From Hordeum vulgare subsp. vulgare (Eukaryota; Streptophyta; Magnoliopsida; Poales; Poaceae), in the NCBI RefSeq assembly GCF_904849725.1, contig NC_058519.1:540648316-540712315 (forward strand): a stretch of 64,000 bases of DNA. Direction: 5' to 3'. Below are positions 54,616 through 64,000 of this stretch, piece after piece (positions within the stretch are counted from its first letter, which is position 1; each line of letters begins with the position of its first letter). Made by a program: the position numbers and the translations under genes. Below the pieces are notes generated by a model. It was not told the DNA's origin and ran no database searches. It worked only from the letters and a program-made list of their open reading frames with translations.

Positions 54616-55676
54616 ACATCCTCCTCCAAGGCAGGTGTAGAGCCGGTCTTTATCCCCTTGCATCAGCTTCGTTGAGCCCGGGCAGGCAAGCTCTTGGCGC
54701 CACCAAGATTTCTTCATCAAGGTGGTACAATCCATTAGGTCATCCATCTTTGCAAATCATTCAACATGTTCTTAGGCAAAATAAAATTCCCTTTTCAAAT
54801 AGCGAGTTGAATAAAGAGGGAGTGTGTGATGCTTGTCAAAAAGGTAAGAGCCATCAACTTCCCTATCCAAACTCTAGTAGTGTTCCCAATGCTCCTTCAG
54901 AGCTTATTTTCTCTAATGTATGGGGGCCTGCCCGTTATTCTATCAATAAAAAGAATTACTATGTCAGTTTCATTGATGATTTCAGCAAATTTACTTGGAT
55001 ATACATTCTCAAACATAGATCTGAAGTATTTCAAGTGTTTCATGAGTTTCAAGCACTAGTTGAGCTTCTTTTTGATCGTAAAATCATCAGTATACAAACT
55101 GACTGGGGTGGTGACTATGAGCGATTAAACTCCTTCTATCTCCAAGTTGGCATTACACACCACGTTTCCTGCCCGCATGCTCATCAACAAAACGGCTCTG
55201 CTGAAAGAAAACACCGTCACATTGTCGAGGTTGGTTTGTCCCTCCTCGCTCATGCCTCCATGCCCTTGAAGTTTTGGGATGAGGCTTTTCTTGCTGCTAC
55301 ATACTTGATAAATCAAACTCCGAGCAAGTTGATCAACCTTTCAACTCCATTAGAAAAGCTATTCCATGAAGTACCCAACTATCATGCCCTTCGCACGTTT
55401 GGTTGTGCGTGTTGGCCTAATCTCCGTCGTTTTAACACTTTCAAGCTCGAGTTTAGATCCAAACAGTGTGTCTTCCTTGCATATAGCAATCTTCACAAGG
55501 CTTTTAAATGCCTTGATGTTCCTGCTAGCCGTGTCTACATCTCACGGGATGTTGTATTCGATGAAACGGTGTTTCCTTTCGCTCAACTGAATCCAAACGC
55601 TGGAGCCACTCTCCGGTCTGAAGTTCTTCTTCTTTCAGAAACTTCTAATCCTCTTGATCAGGGGATGAACGTATAG
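54616..55676 (+). pseudogene. pol: Copia pre-integrase and integrase
   Basis: The pre-integrase zinc region reads SRWYNPLGHPSLQIIQHVL and VCDACQKGKSHQLPY. The integrase core follows with LIFSNVWGPARYS, where the first catalytic aspartate (family D-x-W-G-P) is asparagine. It continues with IQTDWGGDYERLN (second Asp) and HQQNGSAERKHRHIVE (Glu), then FWDEAFLAATYLIN and FGCACWPNLRRFN. The frame is open from 54672 to a TAG at 55674. The D-to-N change alone would abolish strand transfer. The upstream stretch 54616-54671 contains stops. Confidence 0.83.
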
Positions 55677-56221
55677 CTAATGATCGCTCGGGTAATTCTC
55701 ATGAAAATCCTGCTATTCACTTTGGAGTAAATCCAGTTTTGCATCATGATTTTATGCAGCAAGGGACAAACATGGAACACAAGGTTTGATCCAGGTGCTG
55801 GCAGTAGTCCCGAGACGGATTCATCATCGTCTGTTGTGCAATCCTTGAATGTCACGCCATCCAGCGGAGTTGGCTCAGGTGGGTCATCTGTTGGAACGGC
55901 TGCTGAGCAGCTAGTGCATAATGATCTGGAGGCACATGCTGCTCAGGAGCTCTATGAATCGTCTGAACCTGTAGCAGTTCCGGCACCAACGCCTGTAGTA
56001 GTTTCGGCACCAACGCGGGTAGCAGTTCCGGCACCAACACGGAGAACAAGGTCGCAACATGGTATCACTATGCCAAAAGTTCGTACACATGGTACGTTCA
56101 GGTATGACAAATGTCGTCGTTTTAGCGGTCTAGCTATCACCGGTGAGCCCTCTAACTTAGCCGAAGCCTTTGAAAACAAGAATTGGAAAATGCAATGGAT
56201 GAGGAATATAAAGCTCTTATA
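55677..56221 (+). pseudogene. pol: Copia integrase-RT linker
   Basis: Low-complexity linker rich in Ser, Val, Ala and Pro, with a short amino-acid repeat (PVAVPAPTPVVVSAPTRVAV) near 55965-56030 encoded by an 18-27-base tandem duplication. The end, SNLAEAFENKNWKMQWMRNI, is the usual run-up to the RT (A-x-x-D-x-x-W-x-x-A-M). Frameshifts lie near 55680-55780 and 56222. Confidence 0.65.
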
Positions 56222-57624
56222 AAATAAGACATGGCATCTAGTTACTCCTACAAGAGGTAGAAAATTATTGATTGCAAATGGGTTTATAGAATCAAAAAGA
56301 AAGAAAATAGAGAGATAGATAGGTACAAGGCCAGATTAGAAGCAAAAGGATTTAAACAAAGATATGGTATAGACTATGAGGACACCTTTAGTCCTGTTGT
56401 GAAAGCAGCTACTATCAGACTTGTTTTCCCTATTGCAATATCAAACAATTGGAGCTTTTGTCAAATGGATGTGCAGAATGCATTTCTTCATGGCGTTCTA
56501 GAGGAAGAAGTATATATGAGACAACCACTTGGGTATGAGGTGAAAGGCAAACATCATTACGTATGCAATCTTGATGAGGCATTGCATGATTTGAAACAAG
56601 CACCTAGAGCATGGTACTCTAGGCTGAGTACAAAGCTCATAAGGCTTGGTTTTCAATTTTCCAAAGCTGATACTTCACTCTTCTTCTACAAGAAAGGCCA
56701 TGTTACCATTTTTATGTTGTTATATGTTGATGATATTATTGTGGCAAGTTCATCTCTGGAGGCAAAAAATGCATTGCTAGAAGATCTTCAAAGGACTTTG
56801 CTCTAAAAGATCTTGGTGGCTTGCATTTCTTCTTGGGAATAGAGGTAAAGAAGGTAACAAATGGTATACTTCTTAGTCAAGAGAAATATGTATCGAATAT
56901 ACTAAAAAAGGCAGGTATGATGAGTTGCAAAATCTCAAACTTGCCTCTGTCCACTACTGAAAAGTTGTCTAAAGAAGAAGGTGAACTTTTAGGAGCTGAA
57001 GATGCCACAAAATACAGAAGTGTAGCAGGTGCCTTACAATATTTAACTCTTACACTTCTTGACATATGTTTTCCAGTAAACAAGGTATGTGAATTCTTGC
57101 ATGCTCCTACTTCTCAGCATTGGACTGCTGTTAAGAGAATTCTGAGATATCTCAGAGGTACAATGAGTACAGGGTTAAAATTCACAAAATCAACCTCAAC
57201 TATGGTGAGTGCCTTTTCAGATGCTTATTGGGCAGGTTGTCCTGATGACAGAAGGTCTACATGAGGATTTGCTGCCTCCTTTGGACCAAATCTCATAACT
57301 TGGAGTGCACGCAAGCAAGCAACTGTGTCAAGGTCAAGTACTCAAGCTGAGTACAAAGCATTAGCAAATGCCACAGCTGAGTTGATTTGGGTTCAAGCCC
57401 TACTTGATGAACTTGGTGTAAATCATTCTTCAGTTGCACATCTTTGGTGTGATAATATTGGTACTAAGTATCTGTCAGCAAACCCAGTATTTCATGCAAG
57501 GACCAAACGTATTGAGGTTGATTATTACTTTGTGCGACAAAGAGTAGCAAACAAGCTGCTTGACATTTGGTTCATCCCCACCAATGACCAAGTAGCAGAT
57601 GGATTCACCAAAGCCTTGTCTTGA
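56222..57624 (+). pseudogene. pol: Copia reverse transcriptase and RNase H
   Basis: RT motifs are [20 protein letters not shown] (56328-56387), [37 protein letters not shown] and the catalytic [12 protein letters not shown] frameshift near 56805 leads to [13 protein letters not shown]. RNase H carries [13 protein letters not shown], a TGA at 57262-57264, then [20 protein letters not shown] and [18 protein letters not shown], the Copia C-terminus. The last stop is TGA at 57622-57624. All catalytic aspartates of the RT are present. Confidence 0.85.
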
Positions 57625-57674
57625 CGAAAATTGGAAGAATTCAAACACAGTCTCAACTTGGTGAAGTTATGATT

Positions 57675-57687
57675 AAGGGGGGGGGGG
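57675..57687 (+). promoter_or_regulatory. Copia polypurine tract
   Basis: AA followed by eleven G residues lies directly before the 3' LTR start TGTTAAAG. The long G run may be prone to length variation or sequencing error. Confidence 0.85.
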
Positions 57688-57917
57688 TGTTAAAGTATAT
57701 ATTTAACATGTATTTCAGTGTGTGTATAAACCAAATACATAGAGACAAGGGTCGGCGTGTGTTATGTAAACTCTGGTGGTTAGGAGGTTAGGATTGATCA
57801 TGTAAACTCTAGTGGTTGGAGATCAATCTAACAACCAACAATCAGATCCTGTAATCTCTGTTCTATATAATACGCAGCGCGTCCCTGCTTTGGCATACGC
57901 TTAAACCAAACTTTACA
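57688..57917 (+). repeat. Copia 3' LTR
   Basis: Starts TGTTAAAG and ends CTTTACA. The TSD cgaac follows at 57918-57922. It differs from the 5' LTR by substitutions and by the exchanged segment near 57800. Confidence 0.9.
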
Positions 57918-57922
57918 CGAAC

Positions 57923-58730
57923 AACTTCAATACTGCACTTTTCCCTGCAAAAAAGAGAATAAGAACAACGTTGCATTTTGCTCTTTATTTATAACAAAGC
58001 CACTCAAGTCAACTGATAATCTGAGAGCTTAAGAACTCGTGATTTAGTATATAAGTACCAACAAAGTACTACTCATAGCAGTAGTACTACAATCCTTGAA
58101 AAGCTAGCAGGATAGTTTCAGTTAAATAAATTGAAATGTAGACGAGAACAGTTCCAGCTAAGAAGAGTCTAAACAAAGAGGAACAGTTTCAAATATAAGA
58201 GGAAGATTCAGATCGGTATAGCCCTAGTATGAAATTCATCAAAGAGTCAATTGATAGCACTCAATGTATGGAAATTTATAGCGCTTCCAGGGTATTAACT
58301 CAAGTATTTCATCTCTAGCTCTCTCTTTCTGTGCACCTAGAAAAGTCGTGACTTGGGATTTGGTCAGGTGTACATATGTGACAGAAGCATGCTACTGGAT
58401 TGATCTCCAAAATTATGAATTTATTATATTAGTACTAAGAATTGTCCATAGTCAATTATTGGAGTGAAACAAAGAGGTTTAGAAATAATCCTTGGCGGGT
58501 AAGCAAGATAGAAAAGCACTAGATGAACAAGATGCGGATGCAAAGAGATATAAAAATAAACTGTATATAATATTTCTGAAAATATTTAAACTAAATGAAT
58601 TATTCTAGCACAATTAAAATATAACATCATTCCTTGTAACTTTAAATTATTTTGATCTAGTTTATTCAACTTTAAGTGATTTAACGGGTTTTAGTTATTG
58701 CAAAATAATTTAAAAGGAACACTATGAAAA
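57923..58730. other. Unrecognised AT-rich flank
   Basis: This is the continuation of the sequence into which the Copia inserted. No conserved frame, repeat boundary or RNA gene is visible. It may be degraded transposon DNA. Confidence 0.5.
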
Positions 58731-59400
58731 ACGCCTAAGGCCTAGGGGTTGAGCCTGCCGCATTAAATGGGCCAGCCCAGCAGGTCGCCTGTCAACACAA
58801 CGCTATGGTTTAGACCGAAATTACTAATTATGGAGTATACTTTCTAAAGATTACTCCCACCTTCCGATGTTGCGACAAATGGCACACTATATGTGTGCTA
58901 CTTGTCGCAACCTGAGAGTTTTTTTTTTAGATTGATATTTTCAAGATGTTTTATCTTCTAAACCATGCGTCCAAATCTTGAACTGTTTTCACTGTTGAAT
59001 GTTTGGCGTCTAGATATTCAAACTAGATCCCATGTTGATAATTTTTTATGAACTCTTTCTCTCGCGATAGGAAAAAACAGAAAACGTGTCTCTCGCGAAG
59101 ATAAAATTGTGCCTCTCGCAAAAAATAGAAAACACGTATTTTGCGCATTGTGTTTTAAAAAAATCATTGAAAAACTAAGAAAGACCGACGAAAAACCAAA
59201 ACACAAAAAAATAATCTAAAAAGCCAAAAATGTGTACGAAAAAAAATAAAAAAACGCAATCCGGAGAAAGCGCTCAGAGCATGACACGTGTCGGCGACTG
59301 GGAACGCGTCAAGTGACGGCACGTGGGAGTTCTCGCTGCGAGGCTCCCGAAGGAGCACTCCCTAACTTGTGACTCCCCTCCCAGCTCGCTTTTACAACTT
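58731..59400. mobile_element. Mutator-like repeat fragment (probable)
   Basis: The text includes motifs that I associate with Triticeae Mutator-type repeats: CTAGATCCCATGTTGATA, repeated CTCTCGCGA-type stretches (59060-59110), runs of A with CGACGAAAAACC, and GCGAGGCTCCCGAAGGAGC. A near-perfect hairpin (GTTGCGACAA ... TTGTCGCAAC) lies at 58869-58911. No terminal inverted repeats or TSD were established, and there is no transposase. Confidence 0.45.
58869..58911. repeat. Hairpin with 19-bp arms
   Basis: Arms GTTGCGACAAATGGCACAC and the complement of GTGTGCTACTTGTCGCAAC match at 17 of 19 positions around a five-base loop. Confidence 0.85.
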
Positions 59401-60132
59401 TGCATTAGGCCTTGAAGCCGTGTTACCTCTTAGATCATCTCTAGCAGACCCCGTGTAATGCTCTGACCCGCAAAATAACCGCGAAAATACGGGTCGGGCG
59501 GAAATAGTTGCCCGACCGGAGCCCGCAAACGTGTTCGGTCCGTAAAAAAGTTTAGAGGGCGCGACAAAATGTCCATCCGAACCTACAAAAATGCAGGTTC
59601 TGCCCTTCGCTCCGTTGGTGCCGTGTATATATCGAGAGTGGTGGCTGGGTGGGACATTTCAGCCCATGCTTTCCCCCCACCCATCGCCGTCGGGCGTCGC
59701 TTTCAATTCCGGCCATACCAGCCGCCGGGGTCATGCTGGCGGGCCTCCACACGCCCTAGATTGACCTCCACCACTCCCTCGTGCATTGGCTGGCCGAAAA
59801 GCTGCATATCAGCGGCTGTTTTGTCACGGCCACCGGATTTGACTTTTCCGGCCCCCGGCGGCTGCGCCAAAGCCATGGATTGGTTGTGAAGCACCCCGCA
59901 CAGCCCCGACAAAGCGCCAGCACTGCATGCATGTACTGGTTCATCCTCTAGTTGTCGTCGTCGGTTTGCCGGTAAGGACTCCTTCGGCCATCGCCCGGGC
60001 TTGATGGTCGCGCAGCGGCTCGCGGGCTTGCCGGCAAGGACTCTTCCGGCCGTCAGCCGGGCTTGGTGGTCGCGCAATGGCTCGCCGGCTTGCCAATGCC
60101 GCTCATATAGTGTGTCGAGTGCCTAGATACAA
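59401..60132. other. Unrecognised GC-rich segment with a short tandem duplication
   Basis: No gene is supported. Open frames here overlap on both strands and show no motif. A unit of about 65 bases (GGCTTGCCGGCAAGGACTC onward) is repeated about twice at 59963-60090 with scattered changes. The segment could be a non-autonomous DNA transposon; I do not recognise its ends. Confidence 0.45.
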
Positions 60133-63100
60133 TGTTGCGGCTCAAATCTAGCATGCGACAACACCTCAGATGGGTATTCTTGTGGCACCCCGATTCAACG
60201 AATCGGATTAGCAGTGTTTCCAACCCAGAGATCATGTCTTCTGAAAACATTCAACAACTTGGAACATAAGTGAACTGACTTTATTGATAGCATAAGGTGA
60301 TAGGTACATATCTTACAATGATAGCGAGGCCAAAGGCACCCTTGATTCTGCAACAGTATCTACATTATTTATGAGACATAGTGGGGCCTCGCAACTACTA
60401 AGTACTTCTATAGCGTAGCGGAACATAGCGGCAACTCCATACACAAGGACACCGATGTGGACACTTCCTAGTACGCATCATCAGGACCTCCGTCCTCGGC
60501 TTCTCCTGCATCTGGCATGATACGCCAGGTGAGTACTTGGAATGTACTCGCAAGCTCATAATAACCAAGTAATGCAACAAACAATAGCATGGCAACAAAT
60601 TAGGAATAATACCACTTAGCTTTATAATATCCACTTACTCATGTCCGGGGCTGTCTCACAACCACCGGAATGCCTATCAAGCAGCTCCATTCAATTGAAG
60701 GGTTCTTCCATCATTACTAACATCGACATGGTTGACCATCTACTGAGGTCTAGTCGGGTTGTCCATTACCGTGGACACGACTATTCGAATAGGTTTTACA
60801 CTCTACAGAGGTTGCACACTTTACCCACACTATGGAGTACTGACCTCGTGATCCCATTCGGGTGGACAAGCATTACTCCAACGAAACTTGTCTGACCCGT
60901 GACTCTCTCATCATATCCCCGGTAACCACTCCCTTCCGGAGTCTTGCCCTGGGTGGCCCTGTGTCCTCATGACACCTGCCACCATCGTGGCCAAACAAAA
61001 CTGTCCCAACCGGGGATGGGCCCAACTCAACTTAACTGGGCTCACAGGGTTATCACCGCCTACCGGGCCAAGGTAGCACGCGTGCATAACCCTCCCTCTT
61101 TGGGGATATCGGTGAAAGATCACGTGGACAGCCCAAGTCATGACCTTCCCATGCCCGCAAGATGTGGTTGTACGGTTATGCCCGGACAGGTGACTCATGA
61201 TCAACCACTAAGCCATGGTAACCATAGTGATTTATCACAGTAAGCACATATTCCTATGTGATTGTTTATTAGATGATTATTTCCTAACAAATTAAGTAAG
61301 TAAAATGCATGAAGATGTGAGTTATGCTATCCAAAACTACATCACATGGATATGATGGCTTGCCTTGATCAGTGGGGTTGTTCAAACACTCCTGGTCTTC
61401 AAAGTTTCCTTCTGAAAATGTGTTTGAAATAGCAAAAGAAAAGAAAAGTCATTTAATACCTTTTTATTAACCAGAAATTCTATGAGTGTGGGAAAAATAC
61501 CAAAATTTACCAAAATTGTAGAGAAACTCAATACCAACCCAATGCAAAAAGAATCAAGTGATTTGGACTTGTAAAAAAAGATTTAAATGGTCAAAGTTTC
61601 TGTTTGAATCTTGAATTAATAAAAGAAAAGAAATCCTCGCAGGGGGCCACGTCGAAGGCGTAAAGTGGAGGGGCGCCTCCACTTACCGCTTCGGTCGTGG
61701 GCCATAGCCGCTGGCGGGTGGGTCCTGTCGCGAGAACAGAGAGGGGGAGGAGGGGAACAGAGGCGAGGCAGCCTTCCAGCGATGGTCGCCGGCGACTGAG
61801 ACGGCGGCGACGCCTGGGATCAGGCGGAATGGAACGGGCGGTCGACGACAAGCACGCATGTACCCGCAGCTTGGCGAGAGGTGGACAGACGACATCGTCC
61901 CCTTCTTCTCTGACGGCGGCGGCTTCGGGAGGTCGTCGGAGACGAGGATTCCGACGGGGAAAAGTTTGGGCGAGGGGTCGAGAAGAACCAGCGGAACTTC
62001 ACCAACTCGATGGTGGGGTTGATTAGGCTCTGAGGATGAGGTTTGTGCTGTCAACGGTGAGGCTACAGGCGGCGGAGCTCCGGCGATGTTTGAGGCTAGA
62101 GGGCCTCTAGGCCATGGCTCGCTCTTCGAGAGGTCAATAGGGAGAAGTAGGAGGGGTGTGGAGAGCTCGAAGGGGTCGGACACTCCTTTAAATAGGCCGG
62201 CGACGAGCTCGGTCGATCTCTCCCGAAGCGGCGAGGATAAGCTCAGCAATAGTCGTCGGGGAGCTGAGCTGGCCGTCGCAGAGTGAGCTGAGGTGATGGA
62301 GGAGAGCAGGGGGCAGCGGGATAGCTCCTGGCCATTAAGAACTTCCGGACGAGAACAGTGGTCGGAGCCGTTAGTTCGGTCCTGTGGCGAAGCTTAGCCG
62401 GGAGCGGCGACGGTGTTCTCCGGCGACCCAGCAACTTCGAGAGGTGCCACGCGGCTGCCAGGGACCTCGTCGGCGCTCAACTGGGGCGCCGAATGACGGC
62501 TCGGGGCGGCTCGGTTGTCACTGGAGTTGTGCAGAGCGCGCTCTGTGGCATGCCAGCACCGTGATCACCATGGTTGTGGCCACCCTGATGTCACGCAGGC
62601 CTGGAGACCATGTCCATTGCATCGACCAGCCTCTCTTCAGTCACTATCCATTGCTTGCTCGATCAGTCACGCTCTCCTGCGACTAGCAACATCAACAACA
62701 GTTTCTTTCTACAGACTTTGGGTGGTTTTAGAGCTCAACTGGGTTGGGGTTGGAGCAAGATAGGATATCTGGGAGGATCATCATAGAAAAGCCTCTAAAC
62801 TCGCAAAGTTTGGCAAGGGTTGAAGATCAAATGAATATAGTTCCTTTGAAAACCATCTTTTTGGTCCGGAACACAAATGAGCTCCTAGCACCCAATTACA
62901 AGCTTTGCTATAAGTGATACTTGGTGGGGAAGTGTCATTTGGTAGTGCACACATGCCCAAAAATTTGTAGTTCCATTGTGCACTCCTAGCTAGCACTTCC
63001 TTCACAAGGGTTCAGTTTTAGCAGAAACTTAGCAGAGTTGTCCTCAAAATTTTATTGGACCATAGGTTACATATTGGAAATATATATGATCCCTAGTAAC

Positions 63101-63568
63101 TACAGGAATTTATTGGGAATTTTCCAAAACAGGAATCATGGGGCTGCTTCACAAAGGGACAATTTTGGTCAGAAAAGAAATAATTATTCTGGCCAAAATT
63201 CTCCATTGAACAATCAAATTGCAAATTGCAGAATGAAGTTTGATGAGGATAATCTATTTAAAGAAGAAATATTTTTGCATATTTTGAAATCATATGGTCT
63301 TAAAGCTCATCCAAGCTATAGGTTGCTTCACAACCCATAGTGATGCCATACTTCCCAAAAATAGAAAGAGAATTATTTGGAGGAATAAAATATTGCAAAT
63401 AAATCTCAGAAAGGTTTTGGTAAGAAGCAAAAGGTTTTGGGTTGCTTGAGACAAGAAATTAGAGACTTCACAATCCAACTTGCTTTCAGAATTTGAAAAT
63501 CCACCAAATTGCAAGTGATCCTCCAAAATAGTTTCAAAAGAAAAACTATGAAAAATCAGGGTGTTACA
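60133..63568 (-). repeat. Element E 3' LTR (left boundary uncertain)
   Basis: On the minus strand it starts TGTAACACCCTGATTTTTC at 63568. A TATA-like TATTTAAAGG lies near 62190, and AATAAA at 60280-60285 is followed by about 150 bases to the proposed end GAGCCGCAACA. GC-rich open frames at 61600-62560 on both strands lie inside the LTR transcribed region and show no recognisable protein. Confidence 0.6.
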
Positions 63569-63999
63569 AACCTACCCCCCTTAGGATGAATCTCGTCCTC
63601 GAGATTCGCTTGCTCAGGGAACAAGTATGGGTTTGCGGATCTCAAGAAATCTTCTCTCTCCCATGTAGCTTCTTCCTCAGTATGGTACTCCCATAGCTCC
63701 TTATAAAACTCAAGCACCTTACTCCTGGTAGTTCTTTCCATCTCATCCAAGATTCTGACGGGTTTCTCCTCATAGGTCAGATCCTTAGCCAATTCTAGCT
63801 CACTCATATCTGACTGCTTAATTGGTGGTGCAATACACTTTCTTAGTTGTGAGATATGAAAGACATCATGCACATCTGACAATTCTGGCGGTAGCTCTAA
63901 CTGATAGGCGACTCTGCCTCTTCTTGCGATCACTAGAAAGGGACCGATATATCTTGGTGCGAGCTTTCCCCTTGTGCGGAACCTTCTCACTCCTTTCAT
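63556..63999 (-). CDS. pol: Element E integrase C-terminus with chromodomain (partial)
   Basis: The frame is open from the window edge to TGA at 63556-63558. It contains the GPY/F-type module (APRYIGPFLVIARRG), the conserved DVHDVFHISQLRKCI, and a chromodomain: PVRILDEMERTTRSKV, then ELWEYHTEEEATWERED with the W-x-x-H-x-x-x-E-x-T-W-E signature. Chromodomains of chromovirus integrases read histone marks and steer insertion. The stop codon lies 13 bases inside the LTR, so pol and LTR overlap. No break is seen in these 147 codons, so this element may be younger than its neighbours. The methionine at the edge is internal, not a start. Confidence 0.85.
   Translation of the reverse strand: MKGVRRFRTRGKLAPRYIGPFLVIARRGRVAYQLELPPELSDVHDVFHISQLRKCIAPPIKQSDMSELELAKDLTYEEKPVRILDEMERTTRSKVLEFYKELWEYHTEEEATWEREDFLRSANPYLFPEQANLEDEIHPKGGRFVTP
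63569..63585 (-). promoter_or_regulatory. Element E polypurine tract
   Basis: On the minus strand CCTAAGGGGGGTAGGTT lies directly before the LTR start and also encodes the last residues of pol. Confidence 0.8.
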
Positions 64000-64000
64000 G

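Larger units (their letters stand above)
5966..57917 (+). mobile_element. Copia (Ty1-type) retrotransposon framing the whole nest
   Basis: Two LTRs of 239 and 230 bp in direct orientation bound 52 kb of DNA. Between them lie a primer site, gag, integrase, RT and RNase H in the Copia order, with the integrase before the RT. About 47 kb is nested Gypsy DNA inserted in gag. Short LTRs and the polyprotein style suggest the Ale/Retrofit-like group, which is an inference. The segment between the gag basic region and the pre-integrase domain, which should hold the zinc knuckle and protease, is missing. The pol is pseudogenic. Confidence 0.88.
60133..64000 (-). mobile_element. Element E: chromovirus Gypsy (Tekay/Del-like), 3' part
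   Basis: The minus-strand pol C-terminus (63556-63999) ends in a chromodomain and is followed by a polypurine tract and an LTR starting TGTAACACCCTGA. The LTR is long (about 3.4 kb), as in Tekay-type elements. The 5' LTR and most of pol lie beyond the right edge. The inner LTR end at about 60133 (TGTTGCGG on the plus strand) is inferred from the TG...CA rule and could be wrong by some distance. Confidence 0.75.

Noticed and set aside
59569..60077. Opposing frames of 106 and 124 codons
   Set aside because: They arise from GC-rich repeated sequence and have no recognisable domain.
61683..62249. 188-codon minus-strand frame and overlapping plus-strand frames
   Set aside because: They lie in the GC-rich transcribed part of the E LTR; codon content is low-complexity Ser/Pro/Arg on one strand and Arg/Gly on the other, without a motif.

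Overview
The window is intergenic, transposon-packed DNA from a large grass genome, most likely Triticeae (wheat, Aegilops, rye or barley type). The evidence is nested Ty3/Gypsy elements whose LTRs begin TGATACxTC, Athila-type gag-protease polyproteins, Tat-lineage elements with an extra antisense gene, a plant LINE carrying a DUF4283-like ORF1, a Tekay-type chromovirus and a Mutator-like repeat. No host cellular gene, tRNA, rRNA or CRISPR array was found. Almost every reading frame is broken by stops or frameshifts, so these are mostly dead elements. Family names were not assigned because no database could be searched.

Layout. A degenerate LINE (1-5858, + strand) ends in a short poly(A). A Copia element (5966-57917, +) has LTRs of 239 and 230 bp, target-site duplications cgatc/cgaac, an initiator-Met-type primer site and a G-rich polypurine tract, and it frames the central 52 kb. 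Its gag was hit twice. Element A (6485-31187, minus, non-autonomous Gypsy, TSD ctctt/ctcgt) carries element C in its interior (8390-17738, +, TSD gatca/gatca) and element B in its 5' LTR (22830-30911, minus, TSD ggcgg/cgcgg). Element X (31657 onward, +, autonomous Athila-like Gypsy) carries element D in its reverse transcriptase (35226-48628, minus, Tat-lineage Gypsy, TSD ctaat/ctaat). Removing D restores the X reading frame across the junction. A second, truncated copy of [Copia gag + X 5' LTR + X gag start] follows at 52423-54615. It looks like a tandem duplication through a 12-bp microhomology. Copia then resumes with integrase, RT and RNase H (54616-57624). The right flank holds unrecognised DNA, a Mutator-like repeat (about 58731-59400) and the 3' end of a minus-strand chromovirus E (LTR about 60133-63568, pol C-terminus with chromodomain at the edge).

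How the parts work together. A, B and C encode only gag and protease (C also a second ORF of unknown role), so they need reverse transcriptase and integrase from elsewhere. X is a plausible helper type: C and X share both LTR ends almost exactly, and A, B and X share a tRNA-Asp-type primer site and an AAGCTTGGGG-type polypurine tract. Two observations go beyond routine annotation. C and X each carry an internal copy of a U3-like promoter module (AT-rich stretch plus a large GC-rich hairpin) directly upstream of their second ORF. D carries a well-preserved seven-exon spliced gene on the opposite strand to its own gag-pol, with a minisatellite in one intron and a 71-bp tandem array just beyond its stop.
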